The translations under genes were made by a program, and so were the position numbers. The notes beneath the pieces are model-generated. The model was not told the DNA's origin. It saw only the letters and a program-made list of their open reading frames with translations, and ran no database searches. A DNA stretch of 64,000 nt from Mycobacteriaceae bacterium (lineage in GTDB: Bacteria > Actinomycetota > Actinomycetes > Mycobacteriales > Mycobacteriaceae): the NCBI GenBank assembly GCA_029977845.1, contig JAPOKC010000009.1, positions 1 through 64,000 of the forward strand, written 5' to 3'. Shown here one piece after another: positions 43,881 to 56,055 of this stretch; position 1 is the stretch's first letter, and the number at the start of each line of letters is the position of its first letter.

Positions 43881-44783
43881 TTAAAGCCCGGCCACTCCGT
43901 CCAGGTCTGCGGGGGTCTTGACGGCGTGCGTCGCAACGCCCCGAAGTTCTCGTTTGGCGATTCCGGTCAGAGTGCCCGCGGGCGGGAACTCGACGATCGC
44001 ACTCGTGTTGAGCTCGCCGATCGTCTTGGTGCACAGATCCCAGCGCACCGGGCGCGTCATCTGCGCGACGAGCTTCTCCATCGCGTCGGCGGCCGATGCC
44101 ACCGGCTTGCCGTCGACGTTGGACAGCAGCGTGGTGCTCGGATCGGAAGCCACGACCTTCGCGGCGGCGGCGGCGTAGCCGTCCATCGCCGAGGCCATGT
44201 AGTGGGTGTGGAACGCACCCGCCGTGGCCAGCTGACGGACCCGGGCCTTCTCCGGCGGATCCTCGGCGAGCTTCTCCAGCGCGGCCAACGCCCCGGCGGC
44301 GACGATCTGTCCGGCGGCGTTGCGGTTGGCCGGAACGAGCTCGAGCGCCTCGAGCCGGGCCAGCACCTCGGCCTCGTCGCCGCCGAGCACCGCCGACATG
44401 CCGGTGGGTTCGGCCGCACAGGCCCTGGCCATCTCCGCGCCGCGGACCGCCGCCAGCCCCACCGCGTCTTCGGGGGAGATGACGCCGGCGATCGCATAGG
44501 CCGCGATCTCGCCGACCGAATGTCCGGCGACGACGGTCTCGGCGGGAACTCCGCGCCTGGCCAGCTCTCGGAAGGCCAGCAGCGTGGTCGCGACGACCAG
44601 CGGCTGCGTCACCGCGGTGTCGGTGATCTGCTCGGCGGTGGCCGTGGTCCCGAGCGTGGCCAGATCCAGGCCGCTGATCTGCGACCAGACGGCGATCTGG
44701 TCGGCGGCGCCGGGCAGTTCAAGCCATTCGGCGAGCATGCCGGGAGTCTGCGACCCCTGTCCGGGCGCGAGCAGCGAAATCAC
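43881..44783 (-). CDS. fabD: malonyl-CoA:AcpM transacylase FabD
   Basis: A 300-aa transacylase. The active-site serine is Ser89 in VAGHSVGEIA and the histidine partner is in GAFHTHYMAS; the opening LLAPGQGSQTPGM is typical. It loads malonate on AcpM for FAS-II. GTG start at 44783. First gene of the fasII operon; the 105 bp upstream carry the promoter and MabR-type operator. Confidence 0.94.
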   Translation of the reverse strand: MISLLAPGQGSQTPGMLAEWLELPGAADQIAVWSQISGLDLATLGTTATAEQITDTAVTQPLVVATTLLAFRELARRGVPAETVVAGHSVGEIAAYAIAGVISPEDAVGLAAVRGAEMARACAAEPTGMSAVLGGDEAEVLARLEALELVPANRNAAGQIVAAGALAALEKLAEDPPEKARVRQLATAGAFHTHYMASAMDGYAAAAAKVVASDPSTTLLSNVDGKPVASAADAMEKLVAQMTRPVRWDLCTKTIGELNTSAIVEFPPAGTLTGIAKRELRGVATHAVKTPADLDGVAGL

Positions 44784-44822
44784 ATCTCTAAGAGAACACT
44801 GTGAAGGCCCGTTTACAGGATG

Positions 44823-44846
44823 TAAGACATTATGAACCTTGTCTTA
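44823..44846. repeat. inverted repeat TAAGAC-N12-GTCTTA in fasII promoter
   Basis: Perfect 6-bp arms 12 bases apart lie between the MabR-type site and fabD. The minus strand between the arms contains CATAAT, a possible -10 element. The symmetry suggests a second protein-binding site overlapping the promoter. Confidence 0.45.
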
Positions 44847-44849
44847 GGT

Positions 44850-44870
44850 TTTTGTGGGAAACATACAAAA
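44850..44870. promoter_or_regulatory. MabR operator-type inverted repeat TTTTGT-N9-ACAAAA
   Basis: TTTTGT (44850-44855), nine bases, ACAAAA (44865-44870): an exact match to the inverted repeat I recall as the MabR site in mycobacterial fasII promoters. It lies 67 bp upstream of fabD and just after the mabR stop codon, consistent with activation of the fasII operon. Confidence 0.8.
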
Positions 44871-44888
44871 TGTGCCCGTGTGGGGCTG

Positions 44889-46214
44889 TCAGCGCTGTCC
44901 GGCGGCGGCCTGAGCGCCCTCGGTGGGCTCCGGACCGGGTCCGACCAGCGGTGGTGTGAGCTGCGCCACTGACCCATTTGCTCTGTTCGCGGGCACCGCC
45001 AGCGGAGCGACCGGATAGGCCAGCCGGCCGACGGTGGTGGCCACCCGAAGCACGTAGGCATCCCGCGGAACCAGGGGATCACGGCCGGTGAAGTCCGCGA
45101 TCCGCTTGAGCCGGTAGCGGACGGTGTTTGGATGAACGAACAGTTTTCGGGCGCACGCCTCGATCGCGCCGCCGGCGTCGAGGAAGGCGTCGAGGGTTTC
45201 CGCGAGCGCCGGACCCGCGTCGGCGAGCGGCCGGGTGATCTCGTTGTGCAGGGCCGCGACGGCCGAGGTGTCCCCGAGCAGGGCCCGTTCCGGCAGGAGT
45301 TCGCGGGCCGACACCGGCCGGGGCGCCCCGGTCCACCCGGCCACGGCGTTCATCCCGGCGATGGCCTCAGCGGCGCTGCGGTAGGCGGCGGTGAGCATCG
45401 GCGCCGTCGGCCCGACCACGACCGGACCGGGGGAGAACGCCGCCAGCAGGTCCTGCAGGAACCGGTCGGTCGGGGACAACTGGCCGGAGGTGATCACGAT
45501 CAGCCAGGTGCCGTGCACATCGGCCAGTGCGGCCCGGTCGTGACGGGCCGCGATCTCTCGGACGTCCTCGCCGGCGGCGTCCTCGCGACCTTCCGGCGGG
45601 GTGCCCACCACGACGGTCGCCGGCGAGGTGGTGTCCCAGTTCAGGGCCGAAGCCTGGGACAGCAGTTCCGGGCCGGAGTCGCCGCGGACGACCGCGTCGA
45701 TCACGCTGGCCTCCATCCGGCTGTCCCAGGCCCCGCGCGCCTCGGCGGCGTCGGCGTAGGCGCCGGCCGCGGCGAAGGCCAGATCGCGGCTGTAGCGCAG
45801 GATGCCCACCGTCAGCGCGGTGGCCTGCTCGGCATTGCGGGCCACCGTCGGGACGACCTCTTCGAGGTACTCCATCGTCACGCGGACCATGTCGACGGTC
45901 TGCGCAAGGGCGATCTTGCGGGTCAGGTTCTGCGGCAGCAGTTCGAATGCCTGCGCGGTGTAGCCGACCTGGCTGGTCGGGTCGCGCACCCATTCGGCGA
46001 AGTTGACCACCGCGGCCTGGACGACGAGTTGGACACTCGCCCGCTGGGAGGCTTCCAGGTCGGCGAAGAACGGCAGCCGGTCCTGCATGGTCTGGACTGC
46101 CTCGGTGGCCAGGCGTCCCGAACGGCCCTTGAGCCGGCGCAGCGTCGCCTCCGGGATGTCGTCGAGCAGTTCCAGGGGTGAGCGAACCGATTCCAGCGGT
46201 GCGTTGTCGGGCAC
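44889..46214 (-). CDS. mabR: transcriptional regulator MabR (PucR-type), activator of fasII
   Basis: A 441-aa regulator with a long N-terminal effector region and a C-terminal PucR helix-turn-helix (AIEACARKLFVHPNTVRYRLKRI). Location between aceE and fabD matches Rv2242/MabR. A Pro/Ala-rich tail of about 45 residues follows the HTH. MabR senses long-chain acyl-CoAs and binds the fasII promoter. GTG start at 46214; the 143 bp upstream to the aceE stop hold its promoter. Confidence 0.9.
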   Translation of the reverse strand: MPDNAPLESVRSPLELLDDIPEATLRRLKGRSGRLATEAVQTMQDRLPFFADLEASQRASVQLVVQAAVVNFAEWVRDPTSQVGYTAQAFELLPQNLTRKIALAQTVDMVRVTMEYLEEVVPTVARNAEQATALTVGILRYSRDLAFAAAGAYADAAEARGAWDSRMEASVIDAVVRGDSGPELLSQASALNWDTTSPATVVVGTPPEGREDAAGEDVREIAARHDRAALADVHGTWLIVITSGQLSPTDRFLQDLLAAFSPGPVVVGPTAPMLTAAYRSAAEAIAGMNAVAGWTGAPRPVSARELLPERALLGDTSAVAALHNEITRPLADAGPALAETLDAFLDAGGAIEACARKLFVHPNTVRYRLKRIADFTGRDPLVPRDAYVLRVATTVGRLAYPVAPLAVPANRANGSVAQLTPPLVGPGPEPTEGAQAAAGQR

Positions 46215-46357
46215 CTCTAAAACTTACGCCAATTTATGGCCGAAACCACCAAAGGACGGTGGGTAGGGCCGAGGCTCCCCGCCACGAGTGAGGAACCTTG
46301 CAGGGCATTACTCGCAGTTTGTCTGCAACGTTCCTCCCTCGACGGGGGCGGTGATGT

Positions 46358-49147
<2,790 letters not shown>

Positions 49148-49292
49148 CTCGCACTCCTCGCTGTGGTGGCCGATCGGGTCCTATCGTGCCGCACGACGGG
49201 CGCTCGCGAGGCATTGTGGTCTGCGACGCGGAACGCGCGGGTGATGCGGCGCTTCGCACCGGAAGGCGGCCCACCCGGTAACGTCTGGGTCC

Positions 49293-49853
49293 GTGCAGAT
49301 CACAAGCGCGGGCCGGGTACGCATCGGGGGGCTGGTGCTGGCCGGCGCCGCGTTGGCGGCGGGGTGCACGAGCGTCACCGGAGGCGATGCGACCGTCAAC
49401 GCCGTCGACGCCCCCGCCTACCGAACGTCGGTGTCGCTGTCCTCGTCGCAATCGGCGGCCAGTGCCAGCGCCCGCGAATCGGAGCGGCAGGCCTCGATGA
49501 CCATCTCGGCGGTGCACGCCACCTGTGAGACCCTCTCCACCAGCAGTGCCGATGCCATCGACGCGGTGAACGCATACGTGGGCGCCTTCAACCGAGAGGG
49601 CGGCGACGTGAAGACCACCGAGGGTCCGGCGGCGGATGCGCTCATCCAGAGCGCCGATGCGGTAGAGGGCAGCATCACCGAGGTGGTACCCCAAGAACTC
49701 AAGGACGCCTTCGGGGCCTGGATCGACGGCGCCCGCGAGGCAGCCGACGCGATCAGCCGCCAGGCCTCGCCCACGGAGTTCAACCAGATCATCGACTCCC
49801 TCAACGATGCCCGGTCCACCGCCCTGAGCCTCTGCGATGCCACCTACCGGTAA
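49293..49853 (+). CDS. predicted lipoprotein (Rv2240c-like)
   Basis: A 186-aa protein with a lipobox LAGAALAAGC, so it should be acylated and anchored outside the plasma membrane. The mature part is Ser/Ala-rich then helical with two further cysteines (ATCETL, SLCDA). Function unknown. The GTG start gives a basic n-region followed directly by the hydrophobic segment. Position next to aceE matches Rv2240c. Confidence 0.75.
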   Translation: MQITSAGRVRIGGLVLAGAALAAGCTSVTGGDATVNAVDAPAYRTSVSLSSSQSAASASARESERQASMTISAVHATCETLSTSSADAIDAVNAYVGAFNREGGDVKTTEGPAADALIQSADAVEGSITEVVPQELKDAFGAWIDGAREAADAISRQASPTEFNQIIDSLNDARSTALSLCDATYR

Positions 49854-49953
49854 GCCACAAGCCGATAAGCCACCAGTTGGCCCACTGCGCGGCATTGATG
49901 GGACCTCGCGTGCGACGATATGGCGAATGCACGCGAGCAGGGAGGTGTGAGAG

Positions 49954-50382
49954 GTGGTCACCGCGGGTGACGGCGGGCGTAATCACGCCCAGCGGCTGGG
50001 CATCCAGAAGGATCAGGTCGTTCAGGAGTTGGGCTGGGACGAGGACTCCGATGACGACATCCGGGCCGACGTCGAGGAGGCCTGCGGGGGCGAACTCCTC
50101 GACGAGGACGCTGACGAGGTCATCGACGTGGTGCTGCTGTGGTGGCGCGACGACGACGGCGACCTCGTGGACCGATTGATGGATGCGATCGCCCCGCTGG
50201 CCGAGGACGGCGTCATCTGGGTGCTGACACCCAAGACCGGCAAGCCCGGCCACGTGCTGCCGGCCGAGATCGCCGAGTCCGCCCCGACCGCCGGGCTGAT
50301 GCAGACGTCGTCGGCCAACCTGGGGGACTGGACCGGAAGCCGGCTCGTGCAGCCGAAGTCGAAAGCCGCTGGGAGGCGTTAG
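49954..50382 (+). CDS. DUF3052 protein (Rv2239c-like)
   Basis: A 142-aa acidic protein: AQRLGIQKDQVVQELGWDED, a strongly acidic centre, then EDGVIWVLTPKTGKPGHV and a basic tail. This is the DUF3052 pattern, conserved in actinobacteria, function unknown. GTG start after GGGAGGTGTGAGAG. It is directly joined to ahpE (the next ATG begins one base after the stop), so they are co-transcribed. Confidence 0.85.
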   Translation: MVTAGDGGRNHAQRLGIQKDQVVQELGWDEDSDDDIRADVEEACGGELLDEDADEVIDVVLLWWRDDDGDLVDRLMDAIAPLAEDGVIWVLTPKTGKPGHVLPAEIAESAPTAGLMQTSSANLGDWTGSRLVQPKSKAAGRR

Positions 50383-50847
50383 ATGACACTGGCCGTCGGC
50401 GCGCAAGCTCCTGACTTCACCCTCAAGGACCAGAACGGCCAGCCCGTCACACTCAGTGACTTCCGCGGCAAGAAGAACGTTCTGCTGGTGTTCTTCCCGC
50501 TGGCCTTCACCGGCATCTGTCAGGGTGAGCTCGACGAGATCCGGGACAACCTGCCCGACTACGACAACGACGACACCACGACGCTGGCGATCTCGGTGGG
50601 TCCGCCGCCGACGCACAAGATCTGGGCCACCGAGAGCGGCTTCACCTTCCCGGTGCTGTCGGACTTCTGGCCGCACGGGGCGGTCGCCGAGGACTACGGC
50701 GTGTTCAACGCCAAGGCCGGCTTCGCCAACCGGGGGACCTTCGTCATCGACCGCACCGGGACGGTCCGCTTCGCCGAGTGCAAGGAGCCCGGCGAGGCCC
50801 GCGACCAGAAGGTCTGGACCGAAGCGCTGGACGCGGTCAAGGGCTGA
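50383..50847 (+). CDS. ahpE: one-cysteine peroxiredoxin AhpE
   Basis: A 154-aa peroxiredoxin reducing peroxides and peroxynitrite. The peroxidatic cysteine is Cys46 in [17 protein letters not shown] replaces the usual PxxxTxxC with correct spacing. No resolving cysteine at the AhpC position, as in the one-Cys AhpE class. Length is close to M. tuberculosis AhpE (153 aa). Confidence 0.93.
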   Translation: MTLAVGAQAPDFTLKDQNGQPVTLSDFRGKKNVLLVFFPLAFTGICQGELDEIRDNLPDYDNDDTTTLAISVGPPPTHKIWATESGFTFPVLSDFWPHGAVAEDYGVFNAKAGFANRGTFVIDRTGTVRFAECKEPGEARDQKVWTEALDAVKG

Positions 50848-50895
50848 TCGGATTTCCTGACCCGTCTCGGAGACGGGTACCCTGCCGATGGTTCA

Positions 50896-50967
50896 GGGCG
50901 TGTAGCTCAGTGGTAGAGCTCTGGTTTTACACACCAGCGGTCGGCGGTTCGATACCGTCCACGCCCA
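50896..50967 (+). tRNA. tRNA-Val (TAC anticodon)
   Basis: A 72-nt cloverleaf: acceptor stem GGGCGTG/CACGCCC, D-loop TAGCTCAGTGGTAGAGC, anticodon arm CTGGT-TTTACAC-ACCAG giving TAC, and T-arm GGTTCGATACC. Discriminator A at 50967; CCA is not encoded. A tRNA-Val next to ahpE is expected in mycobacteria. Confidence 0.95.
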
Positions 50968-50986
50968 CTCGTTTCGCGGTCCGGGG

Positions 50987-51295
50987 CTATTTGGCCTTGT
51001 ACTGAGGTACGACTTCCGGCGATGGGGTTTCGCAGACGACCTTGGACGACATTTCGTCGCACTGCGGGCCGGATCGCACGATGCCGTCCATGGCAGCTTT
51101 GAAACTGCCTTGCGTGCCGTCGGTGTCGACCTTCTCGTCGGATGACACCGAGGTGTTCATCGAAGGCGGGGCTGTCCCCGCCTTGGCGCTGGGGCTGGTG
51201 ATCACCCCCGTCGCACTCAGACAGATCGCCGCGCCGGCCAGGGCTGCTGCGAATCTCGTTGTCGTCGAGATCTTTCGGGCTAGATGGGCAGGCAT
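50987..51295 (-). CDS. small exported protein of unknown function
   Basis: A 102-aa protein with a signal peptide (RFAAALAGAAICLSATGV) and a 65-residue mature part that is Ser/Thr/Pro-rich with two cysteines (PQCDE, VVCET), probably a disulfide. I do not recognise the family. It follows the 78-aa gene by six bases in the same direction, so the two are likely one transcript, convergent with the tRNA gene. Confidence 0.6.
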   Translation of the reverse strand: MPAHLARKISTTTRFAAALAGAAICLSATGVITSPSAKAGTAPPSMNTSVSSDEKVDTDGTQGSFKAAMDGIVRSGPQCDEMSSKVVCETPSPEVVPQYKAK

Positions 51296-51301
51296 GAGTT
51301 C

Positions 51302-51538
51302 CTACTGTCCGGGTGCGGTGGTGGTCGTCGGCGCTGAATGGCCCAGGGTCTGGCCCAACCGCATGGTGGGAGCCACTGACGCGGTTGCGAGTCCGGTCGG
51401 AGCGCCCTTAGCCTGCAGCTCGACGGGAGTGCTTGCCGGGACGCCGGTATGGAAGGCCGTCGCTGCCAGCATCGCCGCCGCGCCGAGACCGCTGACGGCC
51501 GCCCATCGGCGAAGCGAACCGGGGTTTCTCTTCTTCAT
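51302..51538 (-). CDS. small exported protein of unknown function
   Basis: A 78-aa protein starting MKKRNPGSLRRW with a hydrophobic segment AAVSGLGAAAMLAATAFH and a Thr/Pro-rich tail, so it is probably exported. No known domain is seen. Layout resembles its 102-aa neighbour, and they may be relatives by function if not by sequence. Confidence 0.55.
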   Translation of the reverse strand: MKKRNPGSLRRWAAVSGLGAAAMLAATAFHTGVPASTPVELQAKGAPTGLATASVAPTMRLGQTLGHSAPTTTTAPGQ

Positions 51539-51687
51539 GCCACCTGTCTATCGGGCGAACATACAAAGTTGCTGTATGGGGACTGCGGGATACCTGGAAG
51601 CCCCTGCTGGTCGGCCATCATCGCGTAGTGCTGAGCGGATGGGGGGTGAGGTTTTCAAGTTCTGGTCCGGACTGTTCGCCGGCCGGT

Positions 51688-51710
51688 GCCCGAGCCGCTG
51701 TTGCTCGGGC
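51688..51710. terminator. strong hairpin in the longest intergenic gap
   Basis: GCCCGAGC/GCTCGGGC, an 8-bp perfect stem with a 7-base loop, lies 58 bp past the stop of the 206-aa gene on the minus strand. It is probably that gene's terminator. The rest of the 229-bp gap (51539-51767) shows nothing else I can name; it must hold the promoter of the 78-aa gene. Confidence 0.5.
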
Positions 51711-51767
51711 GGAGGTGGAAGGCCGATACATCTGGATCGAGGCCGCGCGCGGCATACCTCAGTCTGA

Positions 51768-52388
51768 CTACAGGGTCGCCAGGACGTGTTCGATTCTGGC
51801 CCTTGGTGACTCGACGCGAAACTCGGAGTGCACCACCACGACGTCACCGTCGTCCTGGGTGAAGTTCGCGTTGACCTCCCACGCCTGGTTGTAGCGGCCG
51901 ACAAGGTCGCCAGGTAGGCGCAGTCGGCGTGCGGGTTCCACCGGCTGTCCGGTCCGGATGTCCAGGTGGTGTAGTTCCAGCGGATAGACGCCGGGCGGGT
52001 TGTTCTGGTTTCCCACATGCTTGATCAGCCAGACGGTGTCCTCGGTGCAGGCAAAGCTCTCCGAGCACAGCCAGTCCCGGCTCCATAAGGCCTGTCCGTC
52101 CGCGGCGATGGCCCACACCGCGTCGTTGTGTAGTGAGGCGCCCCGGTAGTGCTCGGCGCACACCTTGAGCAGCATCGCCCCGGGCAGTGCGAACACCTCG
52201 GCGTGGACCATGTCCAGGTCCCGGTCGCCATGGCTGACGTCGATGGACAACTCCCACGACGGAGGGACGGTCGTCAGGTGCAGCGCACCGGGATCGGGCG
52301 AGGAAACCTGGACCAGCAGCGAGTCCGAGGCGCGCCAGTTCGGACTGGGTTCGCCGTGCACCACCCTGGGCCTGCTGACCTGGGACAT
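51768..52388 (-). CDS. protein of unknown function, 206 aa
   Basis: A soluble, Trp-rich protein (WELSIDV, VWAIAADGQALWSRDWLC, DTVWLIKHVGN) with alternating beta strands, consistent with a half-propeller or beta-sandwich. No signal peptide, no catalytic motif I recognise. It has codon use like its neighbours. Divergent from the split subtilase gene. Confidence 0.6.
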   Translation of the reverse strand: MSQVSRPRVVHGEPSPNWRASDSLLVQVSSPDPGALHLTTVPPSWELSIDVSHGDRDLDMVHAEVFALPGAMLLKVCAEHYRGASLHNDAVWAIAADGQALWSRDWLCSESFACTEDTVWLIKHVGNQNNPPGVYPLELHHLDIRTGQPVEPARRLRLPGDLVGRYNQAWEVNANFTQDDGDVVVVHSEFRVESPRARIEHVLATL

Positions 52389-52494
52389 CGGCTACTCCCG
52401 CCTCGAGCGTCTGGGTAGCAGCGAGTCCTCTCCGTCGCGTGCTCCAGGGGTTTAGTATCACGGCAGGTAAGTGTCTTGATTGGGGGTCACCCGG

Positions 52495-52848
52495 ATGCGT
52501 GGATCGGCGTGTGTTGGTCGCGTCGGCGGCTTGGCGATCGCACTGGGCATCGGGCTCGCCGGTGGGGTTGGGTTCGGAGTGGCGTCGGCGTCCCCGGCGG
52601 ATACGGCCGCCGCTGACGACGCAGTGAGCGCACCGACGCGATCGTCCCGGCCGGCTCAGCGTCCGCGGTCCGCCGGTGCCGTCGGCCGTCTGCCCTCGGC
52701 CTCACCGGGCCGAAATGACTCGCCTGTCTCGGCGCCGGCATCGGATGTTGCGGCCTCTTCAACCTTGCGGCAGAACAACATCGGTGATCGTGCGCAACTG
52801 CCGACCGGCTCGTCGACGGCCGTCGCCGAAGCGACTCCGAAGGCCTAG
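52495..52848 (+). pseudogene. 5' part of subtilase gene (signal peptide and linker), ended by in-frame amber
   Basis: Encodes a signal region CVGRVGGLAIALGIGLAGGV and an Ala/Ser/Pro-rich linker, then hits TAG at 52846-52848. The same reading frame continues without any shift into the subtilase at 52882. The residues after the stop (from AHGAPSAAP onward) continue the same low-complexity linker, and the DSPLMWAVLAAAREQF segment that normally follows such linkers lies after it. So this is one gene broken by a single codon. A TAGTAT -10-like hexamer lies at 52453-52458. An alternative TTG start is at 52480. Confidence 0.7.
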
Positions 52849-52881
52849 GCACATGGTGCGCCCTCGGCGGCGCCTGCCGAT

Positions 52882-55038
52882 GTGCCGGTGATCTCGTCAT
52901 CGACGGCAACCTCGACCGGAGACGCGGCGTCGCAGGGTGCGGCGGGATCAGGACCGGGCCTGCCGCAGGACTCACCGCTGATGTGGGCGGTGTTGGCGGC
53001 CGCGCGTGAGCAGTTCGCGGGCACCGGCCGGCAGCGCAAGAGTCGTGCCGCCGCGGCGGCCGGGGCCAGGCCAGTCAGCACTCCGGCCACACCGGGCAAC
53101 GGTTCCAACGGCAACGGCAACGGCAAAGGTCAGGGCAGTACCAACGGTCAGGGCGCAGGTCAGGGGGTGGGCCAGGGAGTCGGCGAGGGCAACGGCGGCG
53201 CCGGCACCTCACCGGGGAACTCCTCGTCTACGCCGTCGACGCCGAGCACCCCGTCGACGCCGAGCACCCCGTCGACGCCGAGCACCCCGTCGACGCCGAC
53301 CACGCCGAGCACACCGTCGACGCCGACCACGCCCACGACGCCGACCACGCCCACGACGCCGGTGACCACCATTCAGCAGCCCTACGCGGCGGGCGAGGTC
53401 CTCATCGGCTGGGCGCCGGGAGCCAGCGCCACCGGACGCGCCCAGGCGCTGGCGATGATCCAGGCCCACGTCCTCGACCGCCTCGGCACCCAGGCGATGC
53501 TCAGGGCGGATCAGGGTGTGTACCGGCTGCAGGTGCCGGGCGGCACCGAGGCCGCGATCCGGGCGCTGTCGAACAACCCTGCGGTGGCCTTCGTCGAACC
53601 CAACTATCTGGTCTCGGTCGGTGGCACGCCCAATGACCCGTACTACATCAACGGGTCGCTATGGGGCATGGAAGGCGATGACACCCCCACCGCCTACGGG
53701 CCGTCGGGCACCACCAACCAGTTTGGTTGCGACGCCGAGGAGGCCTGGGGTCTGGGTTACACCGGCTCCCGCAATGTGGTGGTCGCCGTCCTCGACGAGG
53801 GTATGCAGATCACCCATTCCGACCTGGCGGCCAACATCTGGGTCAACCCCGGTGAAGTGGTCGGTGACGGACTCGACAATGACGGCAACGGTTATGTCGA
53901 TGATGTCAACGGCTGGGACTTCTACCACCGCGACAGCACCGTCTACGATGCCGGCGAGGATGCGCACGGCACGCATGTGGCCGGAACCATCGGCGGTATC
54001 GGCAATAACGGCATCGGCGTGGCCGGCGTGTGCTCGAACGTCACGATCATTCCAGCGAAATTCCTTGGGCCGCAAGGTGGTTACATCTCCGACGCGATCA
54101 CGGCGATGAACTATCTCGTGGACCTGAAGTCCCGCTACAACATCAACCTTGTCGCGGTGAACAACTCCTGGGGCGGTGGCGGCTACAGCAGCGCGATGCA
54201 GGGCGCCATCAACCGCGCGGCCAAGGCGGACATCCTCTTCGTCGCAGCAGCGGGCAACTCGAGCTCCAACAACGACACCACCGGAAACTGGCCGAGCAAT
54301 TACAGCTCGCTGGTCGCCGCTCCCGACGAGACCGCCGCCAGTTACGAATCGGTGATCGCGGTGGCCTCGATCACGTCCACCGGATCGCTGTCGTCATTCT
54401 CCAGTTACGGGGCGACGACGGTGGATCTGGGCGCGCCCGGATCGGGGATCATCAGCAGTGTTCCCACCAATTCGTACGCCAACTACAGCGGCACCTCGAT
54501 GGCGACTCCGCACGTGACCGGATCGATCGCGCTGTACGCGTCCTACAACACCAGCACCAACGCGGCCGGCCTGCGTGCGGCGATCCTCGGCAATACCAAA
54601 GCCACCACGTCGCTGGCGGGGCTGACTGCGACCGGTGGAAGGCTCAGCCTCGAGGGACTGTTCGGTGCGCCGACCACGCCCACACCGCCGCCGCCCACCC
54701 CGACCCCCGTCGCGACTTATGACCCGACGGTGGTGGGCATCTCCACACCGGCCAATGTGGTGACGCGCCGCAACGTGAACGTGTCCATCACCATCGGCAA
54801 TCTGGGCAACACCGCGGCGCAGGCCACGGTTTCGCTGGCGGCCACCGGTGGCGCGGCCGGCGCGGGCACCACTGTGACCGTTCCGGCCGGCGGCAGGGTG
54901 ACCACCACGATCCAGTGGAAGGCGCCCTCGATCCGTGGCACCTACACCCTGACCGCGACGACGGTGCTGGTCGGCGCAAGCCTTACCGATGCCAATACGG
55001 CCAATAACTCCGCATCGCTGAACATCACCGTCCGCTAG
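52882..55038 (+). CDS. S8 family serine peptidase (subtilisin-like) with CARDB domain, lacking its own signal peptide
   Basis: From the in-frame GTG at 52882 the frame codes 718 aa. It contains a linker, a Ser/Thr/Pro repeat (53230-53362), an I9-like inhibitor segment (GEVLIGWAP...AFVEPNYLVS), and a catalytic domain with Asp305 (AVLDEGM), His362 (DAHGTHVAGT) and Ser539 (SGTSMATPH), plus the oxyanion Asn in AAAGNSS. A C-terminal CARDB-type beta domain closes it. All catalytic residues are intact. The signal peptide lies upstream of an in-frame TAG, so a product started here would stay inside the cell. No C-terminal anchor; distinct from the ESX mycosins. Confidence 0.75.
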   Translation: MPVISSSTATSTGDAASQGAAGSGPGLPQDSPLMWAVLAAAREQFAGTGRQRKSRAAAAAGARPVSTPATPGNGSNGNGNGKGQGSTNGQGAGQGVGQGVGEGNGGAGTSPGNSSSTPSTPSTPSTPSTPSTPSTPSTPTTPSTPSTPTTPTTPTTPTTPVTTIQQPYAAGEVLIGWAPGASATGRAQALAMIQAHVLDRLGTQAMLRADQGVYRLQVPGGTEAAIRALSNNPAVAFVEPNYLVSVGGTPNDPYYINGSLWGMEGDDTPTAYGPSGTTNQFGCDAEEAWGLGYTGSRNVVVAVLDEGMQITHSDLAANIWVNPGEVVGDGLDNDGNGYVDDVNGWDFYHRDSTVYDAGEDAHGTHVAGTIGGIGNNGIGVAGVCSNVTIIPAKFLGPQGGYISDAITAMNYLVDLKSRYNINLVAVNNSWGGGGYSSAMQGAINRAAKADILFVAAAGNSSSNNDTTGNWPSNYSSLVAAPDETAASYESVIAVASITSTGSLSSFSSYGATTVDLGAPGSGIISSVPTNSYANYSGTSMATPHVTGSIALYASYNTSTNAAGLRAAILGNTKATTSLAGLTATGGRLSLEGLFGAPTTPTPPPPTPTPVATYDPTVVGISTPANVVTRRNVNVSITIGNLGNTAAQATVSLAATGGAAGAGTTVTVPAGGRVTTTIQWKAPSIRGTYTLTATTVLVGASLTDANTANNSASLNITVR
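53230..53362 (+). repeat. Ser/Thr/Pro tandem repeat in the subtilase gene
   Basis: An 18-bp unit (CCGAGCACCCCGTCGACG and variants) is repeated about seven times, coding for STPSTP/TTPTTP. It forms a flexible extracellular linker between the N-terminal part and the inhibitor domain. The repeat is prone to length change. Confidence 0.85.
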
Positions 55039-55124
55039 CGCGGGCGGGGGACCTCAAGTCCGTCCGGTATCGTGATCGGGGGCCAGCTGGATTTGCCAGC
55101 GGGTGCAGGAAGCGATTCGATCAG

Positions 55125-56045
<921 letters not shown>

Positions 56046-56055
56046 GCCGGGCTCC

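Noticed and set aside
53230..53362. Regular 18-bp repeats considered as a CRISPR array
   Set aside because: Units are contiguous with no unique spacers and encode an in-frame Ser/Thr/Pro linker of the protease.
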